Below, piece by piece: positions 11,421 to 22,593 of a DNA stretch of 64,000 nucleotides. Location of the stretch: contig JAVIAB010000051.1 of assembly GCA_032433765.1 (NCBI GenBank), positions 75,940,712 through 76,004,711 on the forward strand. The letters are read 5' to 3'. The translations under genes were made by a program, and so were the position numbers. How positions within the stretch are numbered: the stretch's first letter is position 1; every line of letters starts with the position of its first letter. The notes under the pieces are model-generated. The model was not told the origin of the DNA, did no database searches, and saw only the letters and a list, made by a program, of their open reading frames with translations. Source of the DNA: Megaustenia siamemsis. Taxonomy: Eukaryota; Mollusca; Gastropoda; Stylommatophora; Ariophantidae.

Positions 11421-11813
11421 CACTGTCTTGCTATTTCTGATATGACGACATATAATGAAGATGAGAAATAGAAGAACAACGACAAAAAACTACATTGTTT
11501 TAGATAATTACGCACAATTAACAAAAACAAATACATTGCGTGGTTTTTATATATAATGTGATTGCAAGCGAACAGCCTCCCGCAACTAGATTAACAATCA
11601 GCTACAAAAGAAGGAAAGAGAAGTTGATTGATCGACAAAATATGAGAGCCAATCACATTACAACACATTAAGTCAACCACAAAGTTGTATCAACATTTTT
11701 CCTTCTTCTCTCGACGCTCTGAAGCAAACGAAGACACGAACAGAACAGAATCAATTAAAATACAGAACTTTATTGTTCCATTCCTTTATTTCACCGTATT
11801 CTATCATCTCCGC
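11417..11813. other. Unassigned spacer
   Basis: No recognised coding, RNA or repeat signal. Confidence 0.5.
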
Positions 11814-11876
11814 AGCGAAAAGGATGAGAAGATGACATCATGAAATTGAGAGGCCTCAATTGGCCGTTATTCACCA
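11814..11876 (+). pseudogene. Very short LINE-E remnant
   Basis: About 60 bp matching the LINE-E segment gatgagaagatgacatca...aaattga.aggcctc, as seen in reverse complement near 10880-10920. Too short for independent proof. Confidence 0.4.
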
Positions 11877-13089
11877 TTTTATTCCTCCTTGGTACTATAC
11901 ATATGAGCTGTAATTTATTTCCTATTTCACTTCTTGATAATATAATGCCACTTCAGACTTCTTCTGTATCTGCTGTATTAACTTGTTATTTTTTTCTTTG
12001 ATGACTTTTGTGTTCATTTATGCCTCCTTATGTCAATATTTATTCATGTCATGATCGAAATTGATTTAACCCCACTTTCTAATTTTTGTTTCAAAACATC
12101 GTTACTTCTTTTGTTAGGATGACACACAGCATTTCAAGTGTTTTACAGACATTGTCTGCCTGACACAGACTCTCAGTGTAGGGCTGGATGTTGTGCAGAC
12201 ATGAAACTCTGAACGTGTTGGTTAATGCCACGGCGTCGACACGAGTTTTTAGGTTAAAAAAAGTGATTTGCCGTTCTTGACTTCCATCGTTCTATTGGAG
12301 AAGGAGGAGCTTGCCCTTTCTAAATGTACTTCAATGTTAGGTCTTCTACATCAACGTAACCACCTCGGAGACTTGTTTCCATTTTGGTGTTTCTAATTTT
12401 TTCAATTCTTTTATAAATCCATATTTCACTAGTTTGAGTTTTCCTTTTGTTTATTTTCTAAATTTGGTTTTATTGTAATGCTGTTAGTGACAGATTTTGA
12501 TAGCAGATTCTTGAACAATCAATGAAAAATACAAACACAAAGACGAAATGTGTCAGATAAGTGATGAGTGTCAGCTTGTGAGACGTCATGAATAATTGAA
12601 TTGCTAAGAAAACAGATATGAATCACCCAGCAGTAGAAGGAAATAAACACATTGTTATCCAAGTGACCACACAGAAATAACTACACAATTAATACATCTA
12701 TCAACAAACGCTACGTAAACAACATACTACTGAAAAGGGGTCCTAGAAAAAAAAACGTGTGCATTGGATAGTAAGAGCACTTGGAAAAGGCCTACCAAAG
12801 CAGTAGATCGCAAACTAGCCCTCTCCTTGACGATGAAAGACAAATGAAGGAATATTGAAAACAAATGAATTACCTTCCAGAATGTGAATGCCCAACTTCT
12901 CAATAATTAGAACAGTAGTTCTCACACAACTGTTTGCGAGCTACCTCTACTTGGCGACGGTACCTTCAGTAGCTCGTGTCATAAACACTTGTCACACATT
13001 GAACAACTTGCCTCACGTTATTCAGTTTCATTGTTTAGTGCTAAAAGTTGAGAAATTAGATGTTATAGTTACCAAACATCGGAGTATAC
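11877..13089. other. Unassigned 1.2-kb spacer
   Basis: Mixed-composition DNA with no tandem repeat and no transposon domain that I can identify. The 68-aa open frame at 12888-13094 has no recognisable motif. Confidence 0.5.
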
Positions 13090-13345
13090 GGTGATCTATT
13101 GACTTTTGTGATGAAGCGCAAAATGAAATTGTTTGACCACATATCTCGATATTCTGGCACAGGAAAGACCAATATGTAAGGGAAGCCAGGAGATGGAAAG
13201 ATAACCTCAAAGAATGGACAGGCTTCGACTTTGCAGAGTCCCAAAAAAAATGACTGAAAATATTTTTTTTTTTTTAATGGAGACGGTTGACGAATCTTGT
13301 CAGTACTGTGCCAACGACCCCTAGTGGGATGGGATGAGGAAAGGG
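13090..13345 (+). pseudogene. LINE-E ORF2 C-terminal fragment
   Basis: Plus-strand reading gives KRKMKLFDHISRYSG, then, after a short deletion, RWKDNLKEWTGFDFAESQKK and WRRLTNLVS, interrupted by a poly-T stretch at about 13262-13276. The order matches the usual C-terminal tail (WFGHISRSSG...GRQKKRWEDNIKEWTGLDF). Confidence 0.7.
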
Positions 13346-13903
13346 ATTTCACAAACTGCGGTTCCCAAAATGTTGGTCGTTGCACCCAAGGGGGTCACCA
13401 AATGTTTTCTGTGTGGCCAAAGAGGTTATCTTTAATTACAACAATTTCTGTAAGAAAATGCATGATTTCAACCATTTTTTGATACAATTTTGATAGACCT
13501 CGCGGATTACTTGGCTTTTATCAAAATGGATACTATGTTTCCTGACAATTATAAAATAGGGGTAGCAGATTTACTTGGCTATTATACAACGATGTTGCAG
13601 GTTACTTGGCTGTTACAAAACACGATTGTGACTCAAAAATGACTGTAAAACACTGTTTAAGTAGTTATGGTCCTGTAGAAATTCCCCTCACGTGAGAGCG
13701 TTTCTCCATGATTAAAAAAAATACTTTCAGCAATCACATAATGCTTGCTAGGTTTCTTTGATTAGTATCTTCCTCTCAAATAACGGGGCCCGAACCTACA
13801 TATGTAAATCATGTTAAATCTGGAAATAGATGTAATACAGGCATTTGGATTTGTAAATTTATAGTCAGTGGATAAACATGATGCCGGGGAAGCGAACATG
13901 CAA
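13346..13903. other. Unassigned spacer left of the Tigger element
   Basis: No coding signal. A short imperfect repetition of 'ttacttggct' occurs at about 13508, 13570 and 13600. Confidence 0.5.
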
Positions 13904-14115
13904 CAGTAAAATTCGATTATAACGAGACAATTAGGAACATCGAAATATTGTCGTTATAGTCGTATCTCGTTATATCCGATTTATGTTTAATATAGGGGAA
14001 TGTACTATGTAAACAAATAAAAAACTCTAAAACATGTTCAATGTTGATGAGCAATTGTCAACAATAAGTGCGATACGTCTTCCCTGCAACAATAATTTTC
14101 TGTACAGTTTGAGCA

Positions 14116-14546
14116 TCAATTTTTCTACCAACTCTGTGCTATCAGTGCCCGAATTGGACGCTGGACTAGAACAATAAGAAAGATAACGACCACCGAAATG
14201 AAATGTGTCAGAAGAATGACAGGAAACAGCTTAAGGGACAGAGTAAGAAACACCGACCTGAGGAAGAAACTCGAAATTGAACCAGCCTTCGAATACATAA
14301 AGAAACAACAGATAAATTGGTTCGGCCACATAACAAGACAAAAAGAACTAACAATGACTCAAAGAGCCATAAACAAACGCTACGAAAACGCCAGATTAAG
14401 AGGAAGACCGAGAAAGAGATGGCTAAAGGGGATACTAGAGTCACTAGGAGGGATAACACCAGAAGAGGCCAGCAGAAGAGCAAAGAATCGCAGATTGTAT
14501 CTCCCCTCGACGCCAACGGCAATAGAGGAAGGATAGAAGAGGAAGA
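14116..14546 (+). mobile_element. LINE-C 3' end inserted in Tigger, 12-bp TSD
   Basis: A 5'-truncated LINE whose open frame 14198-14536 (112 aa) encodes MKCVRRMTGNSLRDRVR..., QQINWFGHITRQKEL, RGRPRKRWLKGILESLGGI and AKNRRLYLPSTP, the complete C-terminal tail of ORF2. It ends in a GGAAGA-rich tail. TSD acagtttgagca lies at 14104-14115 and 14547-14558. Removing the insert rejoins the Tigger DDE region in register. The intact C-terminal frame makes it the best-preserved LINE-C copy here. Confidence 0.88.
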
Positions 14547-14877
14547 ACAGTTTGAGCACTCATTGTTCAAATATTGATCCTCTCATCCATGATTTTTGTG
14601 TTAAACTTGCACTCTGTCGACAGTGTTCGTATATTTTTAAAACAAAGTAGCTTCCTAAATGTTTCTTTTTATGCGAGCAAGGGCAGCGTGTCATCATTCA
14701 TGTTGGCAACAATCAAAATAGAAGTAATGTCTTTTGGAATCTTGTAACCACTGCACGTTTCTCCTTTTTTCAGCGAGTCTGTTGTTCACGCTTATAAAAG
14801 GTGACCTGTCTCGTCCACGTTGTATATATTCTTTGGTTTAAATTGCTTGATAATTTTCTGCAGTTCACGTTGCTTTG

Positions 14878-15130
14878 GGAGCCGCGATAGCTCAGTGGTT
14901 AGTGAACTGGACTACAAAGGACAAGGGGTAGGGTTCGATCCCAACCGACGGCCTCCGGGTTCACCCAACCTTTAATGGATTTTTTTCTGGGAAAGTAAAG
15001 CGGCACGGGCGTAATACCGACCACATTACCCCAAAAATCATGTGCCGAAGGTCTGTAAAATTTATGGTCACTAACACCATATTTCCCTATACGCCACTTG
15101 GCGTGACGGGGGTACTTTACTTCTTTTTTT
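14878..15130 (+). mobile_element. SINE-1 inserted in Tigger, 14-bp TSD
   Basis: Full head with A box (tagctcagtgg) and intact B box (ggttcgatccc), a shortened core (the gtaccgg part is missing), the cgggcgtaataccgacc segment, the end hairpin acgccacttggcgt, then gtactttac and poly-T. TSD ttcacgttgctttg lies at 14864-14877 and 15131-15144. It interrupts the transposase between the CENP-B-like domain and the DDE domain. Confidence 0.92.
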
Positions 15131-15797
15131 TTCACGTTGCTTTGATCTATTAGTTGTTTCTTTCCAGCTCCACCGTAGACTACTTTCATTGCAATTTCAT
15201 GTCGCACTTTGAATCGGCTTCGACTCTCAGCCAGCTCTTTACCATTTTCAATAAGGAAGAGTTCTGAAATGGGGCTATTCTTGTTTCTAACTTGCTGGAA
15301 CCATGTATGCAAAGCGCAATCGTTTTCGTAATCGGCTCCTTAATTGTCTTTCTATTACGTCCGAAACCACCGTTTGTAAACGTCGGCATGATGTTGTTTC
15401 TATCCTACATGATTCTATGTGGTATGCTAGAAGGAATATTATAATACCTGCATATTTCTGCTTTTGATTTTAACTTTTTGTTCACTTTCTGCATCAATAT
15501 CACTTTCTTTTCGAGTGATATACACTTGCGTATCTTGCCAGTACCGGAAGCCATCGCGATAACATATTTAATAACTTGAGAAAAGTATACACAGTTAACA
15601 GTTATTATAGTTTTTTTTTTTTAGCTAGGCAAATATTACAAAATACATTATTAATCGATTGTCAGACTGGGTAACAGCGCTACAGAAGAATTAATTTAAA
15701 AATAAAGGATAAAGAAGAAAATATACAGGGATTTTTAAAAGTGTCTTTGTATTAGGATTCTCGATATAACAGGTCACCTTATATATGTATTCTACTG

Positions 15798-16220
15798 TAT
15801 ACGCCTGTCCAGAGAAGGATGTCACCAGTTTTAATGGCAGTCTGAATGTTTCTCTTCCTCTTACAGTGTCACCTGCATAAATAAGTACAGTCTGTACAGA
15901 GTCCTGATATCCACATCGTCTTTCTGGTCGCCACTTTATCCATTTTCTAGGAACTACACCCTTCTTTCAAATGTGTTATGGTATTTTTTGCTTGGCCAAA
16001 ATATGTTAGGTTATGTTTTTAGAAAATTTCACTAGGAAGTTCTTTTTGAATTACAGTTCTAACATACTTTTATTGGGTTCATTTGTCTATCCGACGAATT
16101 TGTAGAGTTCCACATCTCAGCTATTCGACTTGACGTTTAGAGTTTAGGTTTCATACCTGTAAGGTGCTTCTGGAAAGGTACAGTCCATGAGCTGCCTCTG
16201 CTTGATAACACAGTTTGTGT
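15798..16220. other. Unassigned spacer, possible LINE remnant
   Basis: On the minus strand around 15880-16010 a broken reading resembles a LINE C-terminal tail (LTYFGQAKN..., then a basic stretch). The similarity is too weak for a firm call. Confidence 0.3.
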
Positions 16221-17275
16221 TTTGTCACACTTGTAGATGTTACACCTTCACTTTGTCACACTTATAGATGTTCCACTTTCACTTTGTCACACTTGTAGAT
16301 GTTTCACTATGTCATACTTGTAGATGTGACACCTTCACTTTGTCACACTTGTAGATGTTTTACTTTCACTTTGTCACACTTGTAGATGTGACACCTTCAC
16401 TTTGTCACACTTGTGGATGTTACACGTTCACTTTGTCACACTTGTGGATGTTACACGTTCACTTTGTCACACTTATGGATGTTACACGTTCACTTTGTCA
16501 CACTTGTAGATGTTCCACTTTCACTTTGTCACACTTGTAGATGTGACACCTTCACTTTGTCACACTTGTAGATGTTTCACTATGTCATACTTGTAGATGT
16601 GACACCTTCACTTTGTAACACTTGTAGATGTGACACCTTCACTTTGTCACACTTGTAGATGTGACACCTTCACTTTGTCACACTTGTGGATGTTACACGT
16701 TCACTTTGCCACACTTATAGATGTTTCACTTTCACTTTGTCACACTTGTAGATGTGACACCTTCACTTTGTCACACTTATAGATGTTTCACTATGTCATA
16801 CTTGTAGATGTGACACCTTCACTTTGTCACAATTGTGGATGTTACACGTTCACTTTGTCACACTTATAGATGTTTCACTTTCACTTTGTAACACTTGTAG
16901 ATGTGACACCTTCACTTTGTCACACTTGTAGATGTTTCACTATGTCATACTTGTAGATGTGACACCTTCACTTTGTAACACTTGTGGATGTTACACGTTC
17001 ACTTTGTCACACTAATAGACGTTACACGTTCACTTTGTCACACTTATAGATGTTACACGTTCACTTTGTCACACTTATAGATGTATCACTTTTACTTTGT
17101 CACACTTGTGGATGTTTCACATCCACTTTGTCACACTTGTTGATGTTTCACATTCACTTTGTCACACTTATAGATGTTTCACATTCACTTTGTCACACTT
17201 GTATATGTTTCACATTCACTTTGTCACACTTGTATATGTTTCACTGTCATTTTACCACATCCATGGATGTTTCAT
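16221..17275. repeat. 31-bp minisatellite array (about 34 copies)
   Basis: Unit contains cactttgtcacacttgtag followed by atgtgacacctt or atgttacacgtt. The period is 31 bp, so all three frames cycle through 31 codons per 93 bp and stay open by chance (FVTLVDV, LCHTCGC, LSHLWML). Several shortened units with 'atgtttcactatgtcatac' recur as a higher-order marker at about 16300, 16570, 16785 and 16935. Units degenerate after 17235. Confidence 0.93.
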
Positions 17276-17664
17276 TATCGCTAACTTTTGTCAGAAAAAG
17301 TGTCATCTCGACAGTCACTGTAGTCATGAATTCTGTCCATTTCAGATATTCAAACTTGTTGCCACTTTCCCGCCTGCCGTTTACGTCTTCTGTCTATAAC
17401 GATATCGTTTTAATCGGTCATCTTTAAACTGAAATGAAATCAGAAAAAGAAGATATGTTCATAATCATGTGTGTAGGTAAATAGACATGCACATCTTTGG
17501 CTGTATGTGGGAACTTAGGTTCTGAAACGGACTTCAACAGAACATTCAAAACATCAGCCTGAATGAATGAATGATGATCGCAACAGCAGACACAAATTTA
17601 TGTGTTTAAAAGATATATTCGTTTGTTGGAAATACCATTTAGTTTAACGCATCCTCTGCACCAG
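17276..17664. other. Unassigned spacer
   Basis: Non-repetitive DNA. The end of the 125-aa frame that begins in the 31-bp array runs on into it by chance. Confidence 0.5.
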
Positions 17665-17975
17665 GAGCAGCGAGATAGCTCAATGGTTAGTGAACTGGAC
17701 TACAAAGGACAAGAGTCGGGTTCGATCCTGATCGACGGCTTTCGGTTCCACCCAGCTTTAAAAGTGTACCTGATTTTTTTTCTGGGAAAGTAAAGCAGCA
17801 CGGGCGTAATACCGACCACATTACCCCAAAAATCATGTGCTGAAGGTCTGTAAAATATAGGGTCACTAACACCATATTTCCTTATACGCCACTTGGCGTG
17901 ACGGGGGTACTTTACTTTACTTTTTTACTAACATCATATTCCTTTTACGCCACTCGGCGTGACGGAGCCCTTTAA
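17665..17975 (+). mobile_element. SINE-1 copy with duplicated 3' end
   Basis: Full head (agatagctcaatggttag, ggttcgatcctg), core with substitutions (ccacccagctttaaaagtg), the cgggcgtaataccgacc segment and the standard end at 17888-17915. A second 3'-end module, ctaacatcatattcc...acgccactcggcgtgacgg, follows at about 17926-17965. No clear TSD was found. Confidence 0.85.
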
Positions 17976-18321
17976 TTTTATTTTCTGCGCTAATTTTGTT
18001 TAAAAATAAAAGAATAAAAAATATAACACTACAAATTAATGTTAAAATGTTTGAGAATATCGCGTAACGTGATCTTTTATGTAATTTTAAATATATAAAT
18101 CATATATAAAAATATAATATTTAAATATAAAAAATCATCGTGGACGCGTTACATCCAGCGCGGGAGCTGATAACCGTCGCGCAACATCAACTTAATGGCC
18201 TTTCTAAAGAATGATTGCCAAAATTTTTGCAAAGAAAAGTTGAAAATAAAATTAATAATTGTGATTTCAGAGGGTACACATGTACTCTCTCTCCCCACTA
18301 CATTTCCTCGTTCAGGCTAAA
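17976..18321. other. AT-rich spacer
   Basis: Strongly AT-rich (aaatataa-type runs), with no recognised features. Confidence 0.5.
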
Positions 18322-18811
18322 GAACATAAATCTACCATAGAGAGTAATGTTAGTGTATCTCCTTAGATGTAAACATAAATCTACCATAGAGAGTAATGTT
18401 AGTGTATCACCTTAGATGTAAACATAAATCTACCATAGAGAGTAATGTAAGTGTATCACCTTAGATGTAAACATAAATCTGCCATAGAGAGTAATGTTAG
18501 TGTGGCACTTTAGATGTAAACATAAATCTACCATAGAGAGTAATGTTAGTGTATCACCTTAGATATAAACATACATCTACCATAGAGAGTAATGTTAGTG
18601 TATCACCTTAGATGTAAATATAAATCTACAATAGAGAGTAATGTTAGTGTATCTCCTTAGATGTAAACATAAACCTACCATAGAGAGTAATGTTAGTGTA
18701 TCTCCTTAGATGTAAACATAAATCTACCATAGAGAGTAATGTTAGTGTATCACCTTAGATGTAAACATAAATCTACCATAGAGAGTAATGTTAGTGTATC
18801 ACCTTAGTTGT
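18322..18811. repeat. 49-bp minisatellite (10 copies)
   Basis: Ten nearly identical 49-bp units containing aacataaatctaccatagag and taatgttagtgtatcacc. Low divergence between units suggests recent expansion or homogenisation. Confidence 0.95.
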
Positions 18812-19394
18812 ACAGGTCTTATTTTACAATTCGCTAATATATTGTACACACACTAACCTCCACCCCACATCTATTTGTTGATATTTTAGTAGCCTTGGTC
18901 AATTTTCTTAGTTCTGAAACATGGCTTGGGTTTAATTCTCTTATAGAACATTAGAATTATAATGGAAGACGCTACAGCTTAGATCGTTACAATATGTGTG
19001 GCTTAATTGTGGTTATTTTACACCAGGAAATGCTCATATTTGTCAAATTTCCGAGAACCCCAACCCAATATCAGTGAATTCTTGAAACCGTGGACAGTGG
19101 GAGCATAATACGACTTGATATGGTTATGTCAATGATGGGGGACTAATTAGCGTAGCCGTATGGGGAGAAAGCAATGAGCCGCGCTTCATCAAAAGATATG
19201 CCCATAATAAGTGGAGGCTCTACACTTCACTTCCCTATCGCAAAATTGCTTTACTGCTACGGGACACATGTACCCTTTATATGTCATTGATAACAACGCT
19301 CGTTACGGTCATTCGTTTGACAGGTGTGGTCAGTAGTTTCCACACATCGATAATAAATTTGAACTAAAACGATGATGATAATTGCCGTTGCCAA
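18812..19394. other. Unassigned spacer
   Basis: No recognised feature. Confidence 0.5.
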
Positions 19395-19457
19395 ATTATT
19401 GATCATCATCATCATGTGCCATACCATTTGGCGTATACGATCATGTCCTTCCATAAT
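19395..19457 (-). pseudogene. LINE-A extreme 3' end
   Basis: Short block reading (on +) atcatcatcatcatgtgcc, ataccatttggcg and atcatgtccttccataa. This is the reverse complement of the LINE-A terminus at 60560-60610 (gtggaaggacatgatcgccag...ggcacatgatgaagatgat). Only the last 60 bp and the ATC-repeat tail are present. Confidence 0.6.
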
Positions 19458-19904
19458 TTTCTATCCCCAGTACAAAATTGAGGATATCATTTTTTTTTAA
19501 AAAGAAGGTAGTTCCATTGCAATTGCTGCTTGGTAATGAAGTGACAGTGACTCCAATGTATAAAGCTTCAACTCGACGAGATGGCCAGTTCCCTTCCTCG
19601 CTATCTTTCCTTCCCAAAAAATATCTCAGGTTCCCATTTAAAGAGGCTGGATTGATCTCGAGAGTCTTTTGCGTCGAAAAAAAAATATTTCCACTGACAT
19701 TTTTAGAGACTTGATGATAATTAGAGGGGTAAAAATCGACGGGACAGTTCCAGTAAATGATTACATAAAACATAAAAGAAATAAAAGGTTTGGACAGTGA
19801 CCAGAATGAATCTCAATCAATCTGTAACATGAGCATACAACATGAGAAATATCAGGACAAGGCCAAAAAACGACACAGCAAAATATGGTTAAATAGAGAC
19901 AATT
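19458..19904. other. Unassigned spacer (right end is the SINE TSD)
   Basis: No recognised feature other than the target site ttaaatagagacaatt at 19889-19904. Confidence 0.5.
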
Positions 19905-20152
19905 GAGCCGCGATAGCTCAGTGGTTAGTGGACTGAACTATAAAGGACAATAGGTAGGGTTCGATCCCAACCGATGGCTTCCGGTTCACCCAGCCTTTAA
20001 TGGGTACCGGACTTTTTTCTGGGAAAAGTAAAGCGGCACGGGCCTAATTCCGACCACATAACCCCAAAAATCATGTCTGTAAAATTTATGGTCACTAACT
20101 CCATATTCTCTATACGCCACTTGGCGTGACGGGGGTACTTTACTTTTTACTT
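19905..20152 (+). mobile_element. SINE-1, full-length copy with 16-bp TSD
   Basis: Head agccgcgatagctcagtgg and intact B box ggttcgatccc, core cacccagcctttaatgggta, a small internal deletion before gtctgtaaaattt, then the end hairpin acgccacttggcgt and gtactttactttttac. TSD ttaaatagagacaatt lies at 19889-19904 and 20153-20168 and is a perfect 16 bp, so the insertion is comparatively young. Confidence 0.93.
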
Positions 20153-20168
20153 TTAAATAGAGACAATT

Positions 20169-20481
20169 AGAGTGTCACTAAATAAATTCAAGAAGACAAC
20201 TCAAGCCACCTATGTTTCCTCATTGCAACACCTCACAGTACAATCATAGTGACAAAAGTTGAAGAAAGAACGTTAAGATAGAAGATTCCATTCCTTTGTC
20301 AGTATATCTTTCAGTGATTTGCAACTGGTGACACAAACCATATTTGCTAAATTGCCTTCATTGGCTCTCTGCTGGACGCGTTTGTATAGACGAAAATTAC
20401 AGGTACAAGGCTGCTAATGATAATTTAAGTGTCTTTAATAATGATGAGTAGTACGGTAATGAGAATGGCGGTAGAGATGTT
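20169..20481. other. Unassigned spacer
   Basis: No recognised feature. Confidence 0.5.
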
Positions 20482-20815
20482 GATAACTGTGGTCATGAAA
20501 ATTGTTACAGAAATGTTGATAACTGTGGTCATGAGAATTGTTACAGAAATGTTGATAACTGTGGTCATGAGAATTGTTACAGAAATGTTGATAACTGTGG
20601 TCATGAAAAATGTTACAGAATTGTTGATAACTGTGGTCATGAGAATTGTTACAGAAATGTTGATAACTGTGGTCATGAGAATTGTTACAGAAATATTGAT
20701 ATCTGTGGTCATGAGAATTGTTACAGAAATGTTGATATCTGTGGTCATGAGAATTGTTACAGAAATGTTGATAACTGTGGTCATGAGAATTGTTACAGAA
20801 ATGTTGATATCTGTA
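20482..20815. repeat. 36-bp minisatellite (about 9 copies)
   Basis: Unit contains gataactgtggtcatgaga and ttgttacagaaatgtt. The 36-bp period gives a 12-codon open frame on both strands, which explains the 161-aa (+) and 154-aa (-) open frames. I regard both as non-coding. Confidence 0.93.
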
Positions 20816-20927
20816 TTAAAGATAATAGTCTCCCTGGAAGAGAAAATATATGGGACAATCGAATCACTTAAACTGACAGCTGACTTCATAAGAGAGTCTG
20901 GAATCCTACTCTGATTGAGTCTTGATC

Positions 20928-20930
<3 letters not shown>

Positions 20931-20972
<42 letters not shown>
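20931..20972. repeat. (GA)n microsatellite
   Basis: About 42 bp of pure GA repeat. Confidence 0.95.
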
Positions 20973-20975
<3 letters not shown>

Positions 20976-21710
20976 TAGTGATACAATGTTGACATCTGTG
21001 AGAATAAGATTTATAACGATGACTATTACTGGAACAGTTCTGATGTTACCACTTTTCGTTATGATGACTGCAAGAATAGTAAACACGGCAAAGCAGGATT
21101 TGATTGTGTTAACGCTGGTGATCGTCATTTATAGATCAACAGCAAACAGTGTCGTAAACATTTAGTGTTTGCAGGGGAGTGGAGCCTCGAACTTCATCAA
21201 GTAGGACTATATTATTTGAAGGTTTGAGGAGAAACAGCGTCCCTACTTGCTGTTAGTACCTCTACAACTCAGGGAGCAGGCACTTAGTCTATCTGTCCCA
21301 TATTAGGTCTACTTGAAACAGTCAGACGGAATTGAAACCCGTTCAGGGCGCTAAATATCTACGCTACTGGCACTTTTAAATATGACACATTGTAAATATG
21401 AACTCACCATATCACGAAGGATGATGACACATCGTCACAGTAATTCAGTACATTATTGAACTTATGAATGGTGAAGTAGGAACTGAACAGTTTGAATTTC
21501 GTCTTTTGCTTTTTATTTTTTTATTCCAAGATCCCTGTTTCCTTGTCTAAAGCCTTTCAGTTAGGGCGAAACTAAACAAAGAATATATTTAACTAAGCTA
21601 AATGACTGTCTGCTCTGAGAGACAGACAACTGACTGACTGAAAGACAACAGACTAGTAACTGACAGACAGACTGACTGACTATTGAAATTGTATCATAAA
21701 TTAAGTTAGT

Positions 21711-21713
<3 letters not shown>
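20973..21713. other. Unassigned spacer
   Basis: No recognised gene. A short imperfect (gact)n stretch occurs at about 21625-21680. Confidence 0.5.

Positions 21714-21779
<66 letters not shown>
21714..21779. repeat. (GA)n microsatellite
   Basis: About 65 bp of pure GA repeat. Confidence 0.95.
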
Positions 21780-21780
<1 letters not shown>

Positions 21781-22593
21781 GGTAATAAACAGACGTGACA
21801 TTACTCCATTCGATTAAAACCAACAGAATGGAAATTGTTACTGACGTAACGTTGTCCGGTGTCTACTCAAGAATGCTCCGTGTTTCGATTTGCTAGTGTA
21901 CGTGCCTGCTGAAATATCTGTACTTACTTTCTCTGACTTCTTCCCCCGCCGAAATCGATACGTCTTTGAGAAATCGATTGTTCATTCCAACATTCGCCCT
22001 TGCTTCGATACTGTTATTAACAAATTCATAGTTATACTTAGATTTGTGACTTTTAAACGTTAACAACTAACATTTGTTTTATTTTTTTTTTTATTATTAA
22101 AAACGCCAAGAGCGTATAAAATACACCAAAGGCGTATAGGCGAGTTTATAAATTCACCCCGTGTAACAGCCACAAAAAATGATCTCTCAAAGATGTGTCA
22201 TTCTTTTAAGAAGAAATGGGGGTGTACTGAAAGAAAGAAAAACTGAAGAATTCCGGCACTCTCTGTGGTGTATTGGGAACATGTGTAAATGCCCATGTTA
22301 TTTATGCAGGCATCTCTACAGCATGTTTGCGAGCAACCTCACTAGTGTTGATGTCACCGGTAAAAGTTTACCTTTCGAACTATATATGGTGACATAATCC
22401 TAGCCTCAACCGCCCCTGCTCGCAAAGTTGAACACGTCTCGTTAGTAGAGTTGCGAGTAGGCCTACTCTATAGGGGCTGTGATTTTTTATACCATCAGCG
22501 CAATTTTTGATACTGTGGTCATCATTACATCAGTACTGTCTTTATTTCCTAGAAAAAAAAAAGTATCAACCAAAGGTTGATGAACATCGAAGG
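21780..22593. other. Unassigned spacer
   Basis: No credible gene. At 22100-22140 there is a pair of short motifs (acgccaagagcgtata, caaaggcgtatagg) that faintly resemble the SINE-1 end region in reverse, too weak to assign. Confidence 0.4.

Larger units (their letters stand above)
14040..15554 (-). pseudogene. Tigger/pogo transposase relic (DDE superfamily)
   Basis: A plausible start ATG is at 15554 on the minus strand: MASGTGKIRKCISLEKKV, then KSKAEICRYYNIPSS, the psq helix-turn-helix. The CENP-B/Tc5-type second DNA-binding domain follows (LHTWFQQVRNK...ISELFLIENGKELA, about 15310-15200). After the SINE insertion comes NIYNVDETGH, the first catalytic Asp region. Then come AEKGETCSGYKI- and ANMNDDTLPLL-like blocks, and, across the LINE insertion, KLYRKLLLQGRRIALIVDNC, the second catalytic Asp block. 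Stops and frameshifts are present throughout, so it is inactive. The family is well known; calling it Tigger rather than another pogo lineage is my inference. Confidence 0.75.
13904..15797 (-). mobile_element. Tigger/pogo-like DNA transposon with degenerate terminal inverted repeats
   Basis: The left end begins cagtaaaattcgattata and the right end, read inward on the minus strand, begins cagtagaata, with a TA immediately outside the right end (15798-15799). Subterminal ATAACG/ATATCG-type motifs recur on both sides (gttatagtcg..., gttatatcga...). Between them lies a minus-strand pogo-family transposase relic. The element is interrupted by LINE-C (14116-14546) and SINE-1 (14878-15130), both with TSDs. 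The left TA has mutated to AA. Confidence 0.75.

Noticed and set aside
14878..14950. tRNA gene
   Set aside because: A and B box sequences are present, but the sequence belongs to a dispersed SINE with a body, tail and TSDs. I could not fold a complete acceptor stem, and the same head occurs at many loci.
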